Source: Prochlorococcaceae cyanobacterium jk18x1bzbins.87
GTDB lineage: Bacteria; Cyanobacteriota; Cyanobacteriia; PCC-6307; Cyanobiaceae
Reading direction: 5' to 3'
DNA length: 35,404 bases
NCBI GenBank assembly: GCA_022826535.1
Contig: JAJDUS010000105.1
Span: 1-35,404 of the forward strand
Below the pieces are notes generated by a model. That model did not search any database. It saw only the letters and a program-made list of their open reading frames with translations, and had not been told where the DNA came from. The stretch's first letter is position 1; the number at the start of each line of letters is the position of its first letter. Made by a program: the position numbers and the translations under genes. Shown here one piece after another: positions 27,383 to 35,404 of this stretch.

Positions 27383-28044
27383 AACGGATCAAGGGCCACC
27401 AGGGGACGCAACAGATCAGGCGGTTCGGTGATGGGACTGCGCAGGCGGGGGAAGATCCAATAGGAAACGAGATGCAGGGTGAGGGTATAGACAATGTTCT
27501 GGAGCAGGATCAACACCACGGCCATGGTTTGCACCTGGCCCATGGTGGGTGCCAGACCAATCCCCAGCAGGGGTTCCAGGATGCCCAGGAGCCAGCCCAG
27601 CATCCGGACCGCGGCATTGGTGATCACCACCCAAAGATTGCTTCCCAACAACAGGGAGAGCACTGCAACCCGCACCACAAAGCCGAGGCTGCCCACCAGG
27701 GCCCCCACACTCCAGCTGACGCCCCATCCCAGCCTCCGGTTCCAGCACCAGCCCAGCCAGAGCCCCAGGAGGCCATAGGGGAACAACACCAGCGGGCCAC
27801 GGATGGGTCCCATCAGGGCACTCAGCAGCAGGGTGGCTACGGCGGCGCCCATCAAGCCGCTACGGCGGCCATGGCGCAACTGGAGCATGGCCAGGGGCAA
27901 GGGTAAGGCCACCCGAAACAGGGGGCCGCCAATGGGGATGTAGTAGAGGGCGATGAACAGGAGGCCCGTGGCGGCCGCCAGATAGGCGGTATCGGTGATG
28001 CGGCGTGCCTCGGGCCACCTGAGGCGTTGGCTCGACCAGGTCAT
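27379..28044 (-). CDS. DUF2232-type integral membrane protein
   Basis: The 221-residue protein has about six hydrophobic helices. The opening TAYLAAATGLLFIALYYIPI, the LPLPLAMLQLRHG.R.GLM segment and the LLLSALMGPIRGPLVLFPYG stretch match the DUF2232 family of cyanobacteria. It is annotated as a membrane protein of unknown function that resembles small-substrate ECF transporter components. It overlaps the preceding and following genes by four bases each. Confidence 0.8.
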   Translation of the reverse strand: MTWSSQRLRWPEARRITDTAYLAAATGLLFIALYYIPIGGPLFRVALPLPLAMLQLRHGRRSGLMGAAVATLLLSALMGPIRGPLVLFPYGLLGLWLGWCWNRRLGWGVSWSVGALVGSLGFVVRVAVLSLLLGSNLWVVITNAAVRMLGWLLGILEPLLGIGLAPTMGQVQTMAVVLILLQNIVYTLTLHLVSYWIFPRLRSPITEPPDLLRPLVALDPL

Positions 28045-28541
28045 GGGGATGGGGCCAGGGGGTTGGGCGCCTTGGGCAGCCGCTCAATGGTTTCCACCTC
28101 AAATACAATTCCCGCCGCCCGCAGAGCCTGGGTTACTGCCTCCGCAGGGGCAGCCGGATCCGCCGCAGGCAGGCGCAGGAGCAGACGGTAGGGGGTTGGA
28201 TTCAGGGGTGGCAGGGGGCTAGGGGGGGAATTGGGTGGTGGAGAGGCGGCAACGTCAGAGGTGGGGGTATCAGCCGTTGCCATGGTGTTGACTGCTGGTT
28301 GCGGGGGGGATATCTTCTCCACGGGATCACCAGACTCGGACGGCTGCTCCGTCAATTGTTCCCCCGTTGGGGTATCGATTGCCGCCGCACTGGGAACGGC
28401 AGTCTCCTCAACCGGATCATCCGGCTCGGACAGGCGCTCCGCCAACTGTTCTCCCCAGGGGGTTCCAGAGCAACCGGCACACCACAATCCCACAAGCCAG
28501 ACAACGAGCCCAATACGCCCAGGGGACTTGTGGTTGATCAT
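28041..28541 (-). CDS. Putative secreted or lipoprotein-like protein with repeats
   Basis: The 166-residue protein has an N-terminal hydrophobic stretch (IGLVVWLVGLWCAGCSG) that could be a signal, ending in a loosely lipobox-like CAGC. The mature part is acidic and Pro/Ser/Thr-rich, with an approximate internal duplication: GEQLAERLSEPDDPVEE and GEQLTEQPSESGDPVEK. The last 50 residues (YRLLLRLPAADP...LRAAGIVFEVETIERLP) look like a small folded domain. Its function is unknown. It lies between topA and DUF2232 with ATGA overlaps on both sides. Confidence 0.6.
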   Translation of the reverse strand: MINHKSPGRIGLVVWLVGLWCAGCSGTPWGEQLAERLSEPDDPVEETAVPSAAAIDTPTGEQLTEQPSESGDPVEKISPPQPAVNTMATADTPTSDVAASPPPNSPPSPLPPLNPTPYRLLLRLPAADPAAPAEAVTQALRAAGIVFEVETIERLPKAPNPLAPSP

Positions 28542-31324
28542 GGGGCAGAGGGGTTGGCGCTGCGCCGTGTGCGGGTGGCCTGGCTTGCCTTGGTGGTGGT
28601 TGCAGCGGTTTTGGTCGCCGCCGTTGTCGTCTTGGTGGTTGTCTTGGTGGCTTTGGTCTTCTTGGCAGTGGTTGCAGCAGTTTTGGTGCCTGCCGTGGTT
28701 TTCTTCGTGACTTTCCTTGTGGTCTTGGCCGCCAGTTTTCCGGTGGCTTTCCTGGTGGTTGTCCTGGCAGCCTTCTTGCCCACGCCTTGGGCTTCAGCCT
28801 TGGCCGCCAGTAGTTCCATGGCCTCCTCCATGGTCACCTCTTCAGGGGTCTTGCCCTCCGGCAGAGAGCAGTTGAGCTTGCCGTGCTTGATGTACTTCCC
28901 GTAAGGTCCGGCAAAGACAGCCACCTGTTCTCCATTCTCAGGGTGGGGCCCTAACTCCCGCAACGGGGCCCGCTTGCCCCGCCCTGGCTTGGGAATGGCC
29001 AGCAACTCCAGAGCCCGCTCCACAGTAATGGTCAACAACTGATCATCCCCTTTGATGGAGCGGTACTCCCGTTCCCCTTTCCCCTTGTTCCAGACCACAT
29101 AGGGGCCAAAGCGTCCCAGGCCGGCCTCCACCCGTCCCCCTTGAGGGTGGTCCCCCAGCAGGCGGGGCAGACGCAACAGGTCCAGGGCATCCCCAATGGT
29201 GACGTTCTCGGGCTGAATGCCGGGGGGTAGGGAGGACCGCTTGGGTTTGGGCTGGTCATCGGTGACTTCTCCCCGTTGCACATAGGGGCCATATTGACCG
29301 TTCAGAAGGTAAATGGACTCACCGGTCTCAGGGTCTACACCCAAGGCTTCCGGGCCGGCCAGCTTGTTTTGACAGAGCTCCTGAACCCGCTCGGGACTCA
29401 GGTCCGCGGGCATCATGTCAGGGGGCAGGTTGGCCTTGACGCTCTGGCCGTCATGGTCGGCCTCCAGATAGGCGCCAAACTTGCCGATGCGCACCACGCA
29501 GGGCAACTGCTCAAGCGCCACGGTGCGGAAGGTGGCGGAATCAATGGATTGCTCCTGATGGGCCACTTCCGCTTCCAGCCCCTTCTCACCCCGGTAGAAT
29601 TGCTCCAGGTAGGGGAGCCATTGCACCTGGCCCTGGGAGATCTCGTCCAGGGCACCCTCCATGCGGGAGGTGAATCCCGTATCCACCAGTTCCGGGAAGT
29701 GTTCCTCCAACAGGGCCGTCACCGCGAAGGCGGTGAACGTGGGGGTGAGGGCATTGGCCACCAGTTGGGCGTAGCCCCGATCACAGACGGTGCCGATGAT
29801 GGACGCATAGGTGCTGGGACGGCCAATGCCTTCCGCCTCCAGCCGTTGCACCAGGGCGGCTTCAGAGAAGCGGGCCGGCGGCTGGGTTTGATGATCTACG
29901 GCTTCCACACCCCGGCAGGCGGGCCGGTCCCCCTCCTTCAAGGGGGGGAGCAGCACCTCCTTGCTTTCCAGGGCGGCGCCCGGGTCATCGCTACCCTCCA
30001 CATAGGCGCGGAAGAACCCGGCAAAATCAATGCGTTTCCCCGACGCCCGGAAGCGGGCTTCCCCCACCTCTAACTGCACCGTCAGCATGGTGAGCCTGGC
30101 ATCCGCCATCTGGCAGGCCACGGTGCGCATCCAGATCAATTCATAGAGGGACCGCTCCACCCCACTGAGGCCTGTCTCCTGAGGCGTGCGGAACTGCTCC
30201 CCGGCAGGGCGGATGGCCTCGTGGGCCTCCTGGGCATTGCGGCTTTTGGTGGTGTATTGGCGTGGCTTGGGGGACAGGTAGTCGGCGCCGAATTTGTCCT
30301 CCACACAACGGCGGGCCGCAGCAATGGCCTGCTCCGAGAGGTGAACCGAGTCCGTGCGCATGTAGGTGATGAAGCCGTTCTCGTAAAGGCTTTGAGCGGT
30401 GCGCATGGTCTGGCGGGCCGGGAGCCGCAGCTTGCGATTGGCCTCCTGTTGCAGGGTGCTGGTGGTGAAGGGGGCCACCGGGCGACGGGTGGCGGGCCTG
30501 GCCTGCACCTGGGCCACCCGCCAGGGCCGACTTGCTGTGGCCCCCTTGAGGGCCTGGGCATCTTTCTCCTCCAGAAGCCGCACCGCCAGCCCTGCTTTGA
30601 TGCCGCCGGTGTTCTGGTCAAAATCCGCCCCCGTGGCGATGCGTTCACCGGCCACATGGGTGAGCCGCGCTTCAAACCCCTGTTGATGGTGCTCAAGCCG
30701 GGCCTTCAAGTCCCAGTAGGAGCCGGAACGGAAGGCCAGGCGGGAGCGCTCCCGCTGCACCAGAAGCCGCACCGCCACGGACTGCACCCGCCCGGCGGAG
30801 AGGCCCCAGGCCACCTTTTTCCACAGCAGGGGGGAGAGGGTATAGCCCACCAGACGATCCAGCACACGGCGCACCTCCTGGGCCTGCACCAGGTTCTGGT
30901 CAAGATCACGGGGTTGCGCCAGGGCCCGGCCAATGGCCTCCTGGGTGATCTCGTGGAACACCAGGCGCTTCACCGGCACCTTGGGCTGGAGCAGCTCCAG
31001 CAGGTGCCAACTGATGGATTCCCCTTCCCGGTCTTCATCGGTGGCCAGAAGTAGACGGTCAGCGGTTTTGAGGGCGTCTTTCAGCTCCTTCACCACTTTC
31101 TTTTTCTCTTTGGGCACCACGTAAAGGCGCTGGAACTTGTCCGCCGTATTGACCCCCAGCTTGGCCCAGGGAGCCCCCTTGTGGCTTGCGGGGATCTCAC
31201 TGGCGCTATTGGGCAGGTCACGCACATGGCCCATGGAGGCCTTCACCTGGAAGTCACGGGGCAGAAAGTCCCGGATGGTTTTGGCCTTGGTGGGGCTCTC
31301 AACAATGACGAGGGTCTTGGACAC
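28538..31324 (-). CDS. topA: DNA topoisomerase I
   Basis: Type IA enzyme that relaxes negative supercoils. The 928-residue protein starts at a GTG (31324). The Toprim domain has [12 protein letters not shown] and DEDREGE (96-102). The active-site tyrosine is in FITYMRTDS (Y321). Cyanobacterial C-terminal repeats follow, seen in [26 protein letters not shown] and [11 protein letters not shown]. The last 80 residues or so are a low-complexity Lys/Thr/Ala tail ([20 protein letters not shown]) that probably binds DNA. It heads a five-gene minus-strand chain and is divergent from ndhB. Confidence 0.95.
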   Translation of the reverse strand: MSKTLVIVESPTKAKTIRDFLPRDFQVKASMGHVRDLPNSASEIPASHKGAPWAKLGVNTADKFQRLYVVPKEKKKVVKELKDALKTADRLLLATDEDREGESISWHLLELLQPKVPVKRLVFHEITQEAIGRALAQPRDLDQNLVQAQEVRRVLDRLVGYTLSPLLWKKVAWGLSAGRVQSVAVRLLVQRERSRLAFRSGSYWDLKARLEHHQQGFEARLTHVAGERIATGADFDQNTGGIKAGLAVRLLEEKDAQALKGATASRPWRVAQVQARPATRRPVAPFTTSTLQQEANRKLRLPARQTMRTAQSLYENGFITYMRTDSVHLSEQAIAAARRCVEDKFGADYLSPKPRQYTTKSRNAQEAHEAIRPAGEQFRTPQETGLSGVERSLYELIWMRTVACQMADARLTMLTVQLEVGEARFRASGKRIDFAGFFRAYVEGSDDPGAALESKEVLLPPLKEGDRPACRGVEAVDHQTQPPARFSEAALVQRLEAEGIGRPSTYASIIGTVCDRGYAQLVANALTPTFTAFAVTALLEEHFPELVDTGFTSRMEGALDEISQGQVQWLPYLEQFYRGEKGLEAEVAHQEQSIDSATFRTVALEQLPCVVRIGKFGAYLEADHDGQSVKANLPPDMMPADLSPERVQELCQNKLAGPEALGVDPETGESIYLLNGQYGPYVQRGEVTDDQPKPKRSSLPPGIQPENVTIGDALDLLRLPRLLGDHPQGGRVEAGLGRFGPYVVWNKGKGEREYRSIKGDDQLLTITVERALELLAIPKPGRGKRAPLRELGPHPENGEQVAVFAGPYGKYIKHGKLNCSLPEGKTPEEVTMEEAMELLAAKAEAQGVGKKAARTTTRKATGKLAAKTTRKVTKKTTAGTKTAATTAKKTKATKTTTKTTTAATKTAATTTKASQATRTRRSANPSAP

Positions 31325-31454
31325 AGAAGGGGACAGCAGTGGACAGGAAAAAGGAAGCGTCTTTGGATTTAGCGCAAGAATGCCGGAAGTGGGAGCCCAA
31401 GAAGGAGATGTTGAGTGGATAGAGTCTGACCATCATCCATCCAGCCGTCACTCC
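31325..31454. promoter_or_regulatory. Divergent topA/ndhB intergenic region
   Basis: The 130 bases between the topA GTG (minus) and the ndhB ATG (plus) should hold promoters for both. I do not see a strong consensus pair. The frame of ndhB is open upstream into this region, so longer N-termini are possible but unlikely. Confidence 0.4.
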
Positions 31455-32981
31455 ATGCAGGGAATCGCCAGCGGCCTTGAACTCCATGCCGCCGCGGTGT
31501 TGCCGGAAGGGGCAGTGCTGTTGACCATGGTGCTGTGCCTTTTGGTGGATCTAGCCGGTGAGCGCCCAGCCGCCCGCTGGGTGCCACCCCTGACCAGTGG
31601 GGGTCTCATCACCACCCTGGCCCTGTTGGCCTACCAATGGAACGGCCCTGCGGAGCCGGCGTTTCTCGGCGCCTTTGTGGCCGATAACCTCTCCATTGCC
31701 CTCCGCGCCATTGTGGTGGGCTCCACCATGCTCTCCCTATGGATGTCCTGGCGCTATGTGGAGCGCAGTGGCACCCCCCTGGGGGAATACGCCACCATCC
31801 TCCTGGCTGCCACCATCGGAGCCATGCTCCTCTGCGGCGCCACGGACCTGATTACGGTATTCGTGGCCCTGGAAACCCTCTCCATCGCCAGCTACATCCT
31901 CTCCGGCTACATGAAGCGGGATGCCCGCTCCGGAGAGGCGGCCCTCAAGTACCTCCTGGTGGGCTCGGCGGCGGCGGCGGTGTTCCTCTATGGCGCCTCC
32001 CTGCTCTATGGCCTCACCGGCGGGGACACCAGCCTGGCGGCGGTGGGCTTGGCGGTGCAAGCTAGCCAGACGCCGGTGGCGGTGTTGTCGCTGATCTTTG
32101 TGCTGGCCACGGTGGGGTTCAAAATTGCGGCGGTGCCGTTCCACCAGTGGACGCCAGACGTCTATGAAGGCAGCCCCACGCCCGTGGTGGCCTTCCTCTC
32201 GGTGGGCTCCAAAACCGCTGGCTTCGCCCTGGCGTTGCGGTTGCTGGTGAGTTGTTTCAGCAGTCTGAACGCTCAATGGGAACTGCTGTTCACCGTGCTG
32301 GCAATTCTGAGCATGGTTCTGGGCAACGTGGTGGCCCTGGCCCAGACCTCCATGAAGCGGATGCTGGCCTACAGCTCCATTGCCCAGGCGGGTTTTGTGA
32401 TGATCGGCCTGGTGTGCGGCACAGCCGAGGGCTATTCGGCGGCAGTGCTCTATCTGGTCACCTACCTCTTCATGAATCTGGGGGCCTTTGCCTGTGTGAT
32501 CCTCTTCTCCCTGCGCACAGGCAGTGACCGCATCAGCGATTACGCCGGCCTGTACCAGAAGGATCCCCTCATCACCCTGGGGCTGAGCCTCTGCCTGTTG
32601 TCCCTGGGGGGGATTCCCCCCATGCTGGGATTTTTCGGGAAGATCTATCTGTTTGTGGCGGGGTGGGGGAGCGGCCAATACGCCCTGGTGATTGTGGGCC
32701 TGGTGACATCGGTGATCTCCATTTACTACTACATCGGCGTCATCAAAAACATGGTGGTGAAGGAGCCCCAGGACGCTTCCCCTGTGGTGAAAAGTTATCC
32801 CGCCATTCGCTGGAACCTGGCTGGTCTCCCTCCCCTGCGCCTGGCCCTGGTGTTCTGTGTAGCCGTGACGGCGGTGGGAGGGATCCTATCCCGTCCCCTC
32901 TTCAGCCTGGCGGATCAAACCGTGGCCGGCACCCCCATGTTGCAACAGATCCTGGCCGTCGCCCTGCAAAACACCCCATGA
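31455..32981 (+). CDS. ndhB: NAD(P)H-quinone oxidoreductase subunit 2
   Basis: NdhB is a proton-pumping membrane subunit of NDH-1 in the thylakoid. The 508-residue protein from the ATG at 31455 has about 14 hydrophobic helices. Family blocks include [60 protein letters not shown] and [17 protein letters not shown]. The N-terminal residues before [10 protein letters not shown] are less conserved. Its stop overlaps the ATG of the next gene (ATGA). Confidence 0.95.
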   Translation: MQGIASGLELHAAAVLPEGAVLLTMVLCLLVDLAGERPAARWVPPLTSGGLITTLALLAYQWNGPAEPAFLGAFVADNLSIALRAIVVGSTMLSLWMSWRYVERSGTPLGEYATILLAATIGAMLLCGATDLITVFVALETLSIASYILSGYMKRDARSGEAALKYLLVGSAAAAVFLYGASLLYGLTGGDTSLAAVGLAVQASQTPVAVLSLIFVLATVGFKIAAVPFHQWTPDVYEGSPTPVVAFLSVGSKTAGFALALRLLVSCFSSLNAQWELLFTVLAILSMVLGNVVALAQTSMKRMLAYSSIAQAGFVMIGLVCGTAEGYSAAVLYLVTYLFMNLGAFACVILFSLRTGSDRISDYAGLYQKDPLITLGLSLCLLSLGGIPPMLGFFGKIYLFVAGWGSGQYALVIVGLVTSVISIYYYIGVIKNMVVKEPQDASPVVKSYPAIRWNLAGLPPLRLALVFCVAVTAVGGILSRPLFSLADQTVAGTPMLQQILAVALQNTP

Positions 32982-33928
32982 CTTGTACCGTGGCCCAACT
33001 GAAGGAGGTGAGCAAGTCCTATGGGGCAGGCCATAACCGGGTGTTGGCGGTGGATCGTCTCTCCCTCAAGGTGGCCCAGGGGGACTATCTGGCGGTAATG
33101 GGGGCCAGCGGCAGTGGCAAATCCACCGCCATGAATATTCTGGGTTGTCTGGACCGGCCCACCAGTGGGGAGTATTGGCTGGACAATTGCCCCACCGGTG
33201 GCCTCAATGACGATCAACTGGCGGAGCTGCGCAACCGGAAGCTGGGCTTTGTCTTCCAGCAGTTCTACCTCTTGCGGGAGCTGACCGCCCTGGAAAACGT
33301 CATGTTGCCCATGGCCTATGCCGGTGTGGCCCGCCCCCTGCAGCGACAGCGGGCTGAGGCGGCCCTGGTGCGGGTGGGTCTGGGCCAGCGGCTCCACAAC
33401 CGCCCCAACCAGTTGAGTGGGGGTCAGCAACAACGGGTGGCCATTGCCCGGGCCATCATCAACCGCCCGGCCCTGCTCCTGGCGGACGAACCCACCGGCG
33501 CCCTGGATTCCACCACCAGCAACGAGGTGATGGATCTGTTTGGCGAACTGCACCAGGAGGGGATGACCATCATCCTGGTGACCCATGAGCAGGAGGTGGC
33601 GGCCCGGGCCAAGACCATCATCCGCTTTGCCGACGGCCACATTCAGCACCCCCCTCTGCCCCCATCCCCGCCACAACCGCCCCCGTTGCGCCATGATGGG
33701 GGTACACCCATGGCCAGCGTCTCCGTGCCTTCCCCTTCTCCCAGCCCAGATCAAGCGGCACCCATCCTGCCGGGCTCTTCGGTGACGGTCCAGGATCCCC
33801 GCTCCATCTACCAGGGCTACACCGGCATTGTGCAACGCATCAGTGATCGCCGCGCTGCCGTGCTGTTTGAAGGCGGCAACTGGGACAAGCTGGTGACCCT
33901 GCAACTCAGCCAATTGCAGGGTCGGTAA
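32978..33928 (+). CDS. MacB/LolD-type ABC transporter ATPase, frame continuous with NdhS
   Basis: The first 230 or so residues are a standard ABC ATPase. Walker A is GASGSGKST (42-50), the Q-loop is FVFQQ, the signature LSGGQQQR, Walker [13 protein letters not shown], and the H-loop VTH. This set matches MacB/LolD/FtsE-like export ATPases; no permease is in the window. After RFADGHIQ there is no stop codon. The frame runs through a Pro-rich segment ([18 protein letters not shown]) into MASVSVP and the complete NdhS domain, for 316 residues in total. The stretch between may be a true fusion or a lost stop, with the second part translated from its own ATG (33710). Confidence 0.8.
   Translation: MTCTVAQLKEVSKSYGAGHNRVLAVDRLSLKVAQGDYLAVMGASGSGKSTAMNILGCLDRPTSGEYWLDNCPTGGLNDDQLAELRNRKLGFVFQQFYLLRELTALENVMLPMAYAGVARPLQRQRAEAALVRVGLGQRLHNRPNQLSGGQQQRVAIARAIINRPALLLADEPTGALDSTTSNEVMDLFGELHQEGMTIILVTHEQEVAARAKTIIRFADGHIQHPPLPPSPPQPPPLRHDGGTPMASVSVPSPSPSPDQAAPILPGSSVTVQDPRSIYQGYTGIVQRISDRRAAVLFEGGNWDKLVTLQLSQLQGR
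33710..33928 (+). CDS. ndhS: NAD(P)H-quinone oxidoreductase subunit S (NdhS), in frame with the preceding ATPase
   Basis: NdhS forms the ferredoxin-docking site of cyanobacterial NDH-1. Seventy-two residues from the ATG at 33710 give [41 protein letters not shown] and LVTLQLSQL, the usual SH3-like NdhS domain. A GGGGGT string eight bases before the ATG may serve as ribosome-binding site for independent translation. The ATG is in frame with the ABC ATPase upstream and nothing separates them. Confidence 0.85.
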   Translation: MASVSVPSPSPSPDQAAPILPGSSVTVQDPRSIYQGYTGIVQRISDRRAAVLFEGGNWDKLVTLQLSQLQGR

Positions 33929-34014
33929 GGTGGCTTCTATCTCCTGTCTCCGCTGCACGACCCTTTACCGCCAGCACTTCACAAGCCCTGGAAGGGGACC
34001 ATTGGCCTCCTGTC

Positions 34015-34044
34015 AGGGCTAGTTAAGGCTGGTTAGGGCTGGCC
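34015..34044 (+). repeat. Three short tandem units of 10 bp
   Basis: Three imperfect 10-base units lie in tandem upstream of the broken hisG: AGGGCTAGTT, AAGGCTGGTT, AGGGCTGGCC. They may be a replication-slippage product. No function is evident. Confidence 0.5.
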
Positions 34045-34083
34045 ATGGTCAGTTGATCAGGCTCAAGCTGCTGCAAACGCTTT

Positions 34084-34695
34084 GTGATCACCCTTGCTCT
34101 GGCCAAAGGCGCGCTGTTGCAGAGCAGAACAGCATCACATCTCTACAAAAGCGGCGGGACTGGATTTCACCGCCCTGACAACACCCGGCAACCAGCAATT
34201 GATGGTGGACAGTTCCTGTGGCCGGGCATGCGCTTTGCTGGTGCGCAATGCTGATGTGCCGGTGTACATGGCCTACGGGCAGGCCCAGTTGGGCATGGTG
34301 GGGGATGACGTGCTGCGGGAGCATCCCATGGCTGTTGCCGTGAAACGCAGCAGCCCCTACCGTCGTGCGGCTGATCTGCCTGCCCATTGCCTCGTGGCCA
34401 GCAAGTTCATCCACTGCGCCCGGACATTTTTGACAGCCTGGATCTCCCTGTAAGCCTGATCCAACTGCAGGGCTCGATGGAGCTGGGTCCACTGACCGGC
34501 ATGTCGGAAGCCATTGTGGACTTGGTGGCCACAGGCCGGACCTTACAAGAGAATGAGCTGGTGCCCATTGAAGATCTGTTCTTCAGTACGGCCCGGCTGG
34601 TGGGAAATCCCCTGGCACTCCGCATGGATCGTGGTCACCTCCAGGAGCTGGTGGAGGCGGTGCGCCAGGGGACTCAGGCCCGGTCTCAACCATAA
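34084..34695 (+). pseudogene. hisG: ATP phosphoribosyltransferase (hisG), broken
   Basis: HisG catalyses the first step of histidine synthesis. A GTG at 34084 opens [12 protein letters not shown]. One extra base in an A run near 34145 shifts the frame into [32 protein letters not shown] and [12 protein letters not shown]. About 15 residues between VLREH and [11 protein letters not shown], which include the usual DLGFGG.CR block, are absent. A missing T in a T run near 34431 shifts the frame again into [32 protein letters not shown] and a normal end. The lesions are two frameshifts plus an in-frame deletion. Confidence 0.85.
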
Positions 34696-34697
34696 CC

Positions 34698-35214
34698 ATG
34701 CCCTCCCTTCCGGAACAACAGTGGCGTGGCGATCCCGATAGTCCCATGGGCTGATGGCGGATGGCGCCCTACTTCTGGAGTGAACGCAAGCCCATTGCCT
34801 TGGCGCTGGGGTTGCTGGTGCCCGTGGCCTTCGGTGACGCCCTGCAACCGTTGTTGCTGGGTTAGGCAGTGTCCCTTCTGCGCCAGGAGCCCATCCTTCC
34901 CTGGCTGCAGCAACTGGGCGCCACCAGCTCCCTCAAAGCTGCTCATCAGACTACTGGGCCTCACCATGGTCACGGGTTTGGTGTTGCAAGGGCTGCTCAG
35001 CTATACGGTGCAAAGTGCGGGTCAGTTGATGACGGCCCGCATCCGCAGTGATCTCTTTGACCATGCCCTTGGGTTGGACTTACGCTTTCATCTGCGCACC
35101 CCTGTAGGCCTTCTGTTGACCCGGCTCACTAGTGATGTGGGAGGCAAGTGGCCGAAATGTTTGGCAACGGCGCCAGCGGCGTGTTGGCGGAGCTGGTGGC
35201 GCTGCTGGTGATTA
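34698..35214 (+). pseudogene. ABC exporter (MsbA-like transmembrane/ATPase type), fragment
   Basis: Starting at ATG 34698, the reading gives APYFWSERKPIALALGLLVP, GDALQPLLLG, a stop, then VSLLRQEPILPWLQQLGAT. A frame change leads to GLLSYTVQSAGQLMTARIRS, DLFDHALGLDLRFHLRTPVG, LLLTRLTSDV, and again to AEMFGNGASGVLAELVALLVI. This is the first half of an ABC exporter membrane domain, with stops and frameshifts. It is then cut by the left repeat of an IS5-family element at 35215. Confidence 0.75.
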
Positions 35215-35242
35215 GGGTCAGGACTCATAACATGAGGAATGG

Positions 35243-35260
35243 CCCTCTCACCAGAGAGGG
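35243..35260 (+). other. Subterminal hairpin, second IS copy
   Basis: CCCTCTC-ACCA-GAGAGGG is a seven-pair perfect stem with a four-base loop. Compared with the first copy, the loop differs while the stem keeps complementarity and gains one pair. Confidence 0.6.
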
Positions 35261-35292
35261 AGGCCCAAGAGAGCACCAGGAGGAGATGGGTG

Positions 35293-35404
35293 ATGGCCCA
35301 GTTGTTGGGGCTCAGCGCAGAGCAGGTTGATGGCATCCGCCCTTTGTTTCCCAAGGAACGGGGTGGGAAGCGGGTGGAGGACAGGAAGGTGTTAAGCGGC
35401 ATCA
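35293..35404 (+). CDS. IS5-family transposase, N-terminal part (cut by window end)
   Basis: Thirty-seven codons of the DNA-binding N-terminal domain are readable from ATG 35293, in one frame, ending in VEDRKVLSGI. It may be intact in the flanking sequence. Whether it is an active copy cannot be told here. Confidence 0.75.
   Translation, partial: MAQLLGLSAEQVDGIRPLFPKERGGKRVEDRKVLSGI

Larger units (their letters stand above)
35215..35404 (+). mobile_element. IS5-family element, left end (second copy, runs off window)
   Basis: The left inverted repeat GGGTCAGGACTCAT (35215-35228) is identical to that at 19599 and is preceded by TTA. Hairpin CCCTCTC-ACCA-GAGAGGG follows at 35243-35260. The transposase starts at ATG 35293: MAQLLGLSAEQVDGIRPLFP, then KERGGKRVEDRKVLSGI, and the window ends there. 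It matches the first copy closely with scattered substitutions, so the two copies are not recent duplicates. The element has interrupted the exporter remnant. Confidence 0.85.

Noticed and set aside
1-35404. CRISPR array
   Set aside because: No series of regularly spaced direct repeats is present; the only tandem repeat seen is three 10-bp units at 34015-34044.

Overview
The window looks like chromosome of a GC-rich marine picocyanobacterium of the Synechococcus/Cyanobium group. The evidence is the cyanobacterial genes (ndhN, ndhS, ndhB, ldpA, an R3H-type/Ycf45-like ATPase), the picocyanobacterial form of the ribosomal cluster, and a tRNA-Gln(UUG). Insertion sequences, a toxin-antitoxin cassette and several recently broken genes suggest a genome under relaxed selection. 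A sponge symbiont such as Candidatus Synechococcus spongiarum would fit, but that is inference.

Layout. 1-1899: an empty stretch, a broken DNA methyltransferase gene (minus) and an intact HNH nuclease (plus). 1946-18159: one minus-strand block of 30 genes read rplC-rplD-rplW-rplB-rpsS-rplV-rpsC-rplP-rpmC-rpsQ-rplN-rplX-rplE-rpsH-rplF-rplR-rpsE-rplO-secY-adk-rpmJ-rpsM-rpsK-rpoA-rplQ-truA-rplM-rpsI-rpmE-prfA. These are the fused S10, spc and alpha operons plus tRNA modification and termination functions. 18160-21417: an accessory island with a PrlF/YhaV-type toxin-antitoxin pair (toxin frameshifted), an internally deleted IS5-family element with perfect 14-bp inverted repeats, a second short copy of the antitoxin's N-terminal module, and a probably transferred SAM methyltransferase. 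21418-24968: ndhN-ldpA, a 560-bp spacer with a possible glycine-zipper peptide gene, a Ycf45-like ATPase that lacks the usual R3H end, and tRNA-Gln. 25053-31324: a minus-strand chain topA - lipoprotein-like gene - DUF2232 membrane protein - recQ - PsiE-like membrane protein, joined by four ATGA overlaps. 31455-33928: ndhB, then a MacB/LolD-type ABC ATPase whose reading frame runs without a stop into NdhS. 34084-35404: a broken hisG, a broken ABC exporter gene, and the left end of a second IS5-family copy inserted into that exporter.

How it works together. The core block makes ribosomal proteins, the Sec channel, adenylate kinase, the RNA polymerase alpha subunit and release factor 1. ndhN, ndhB and ndhS encode parts of the photosynthetic NDH-1 complex, and LdpA links redox state to the circadian clock. 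The most interesting parts are the accessory island, the ABC-NdhS in-frame fusion, the conserved subterminal hairpin of the two IS copies, and the decaying right edge, where a broken hisG would imply histidine auxotrophy unless another copy exists or the frameshifts are sequence errors.
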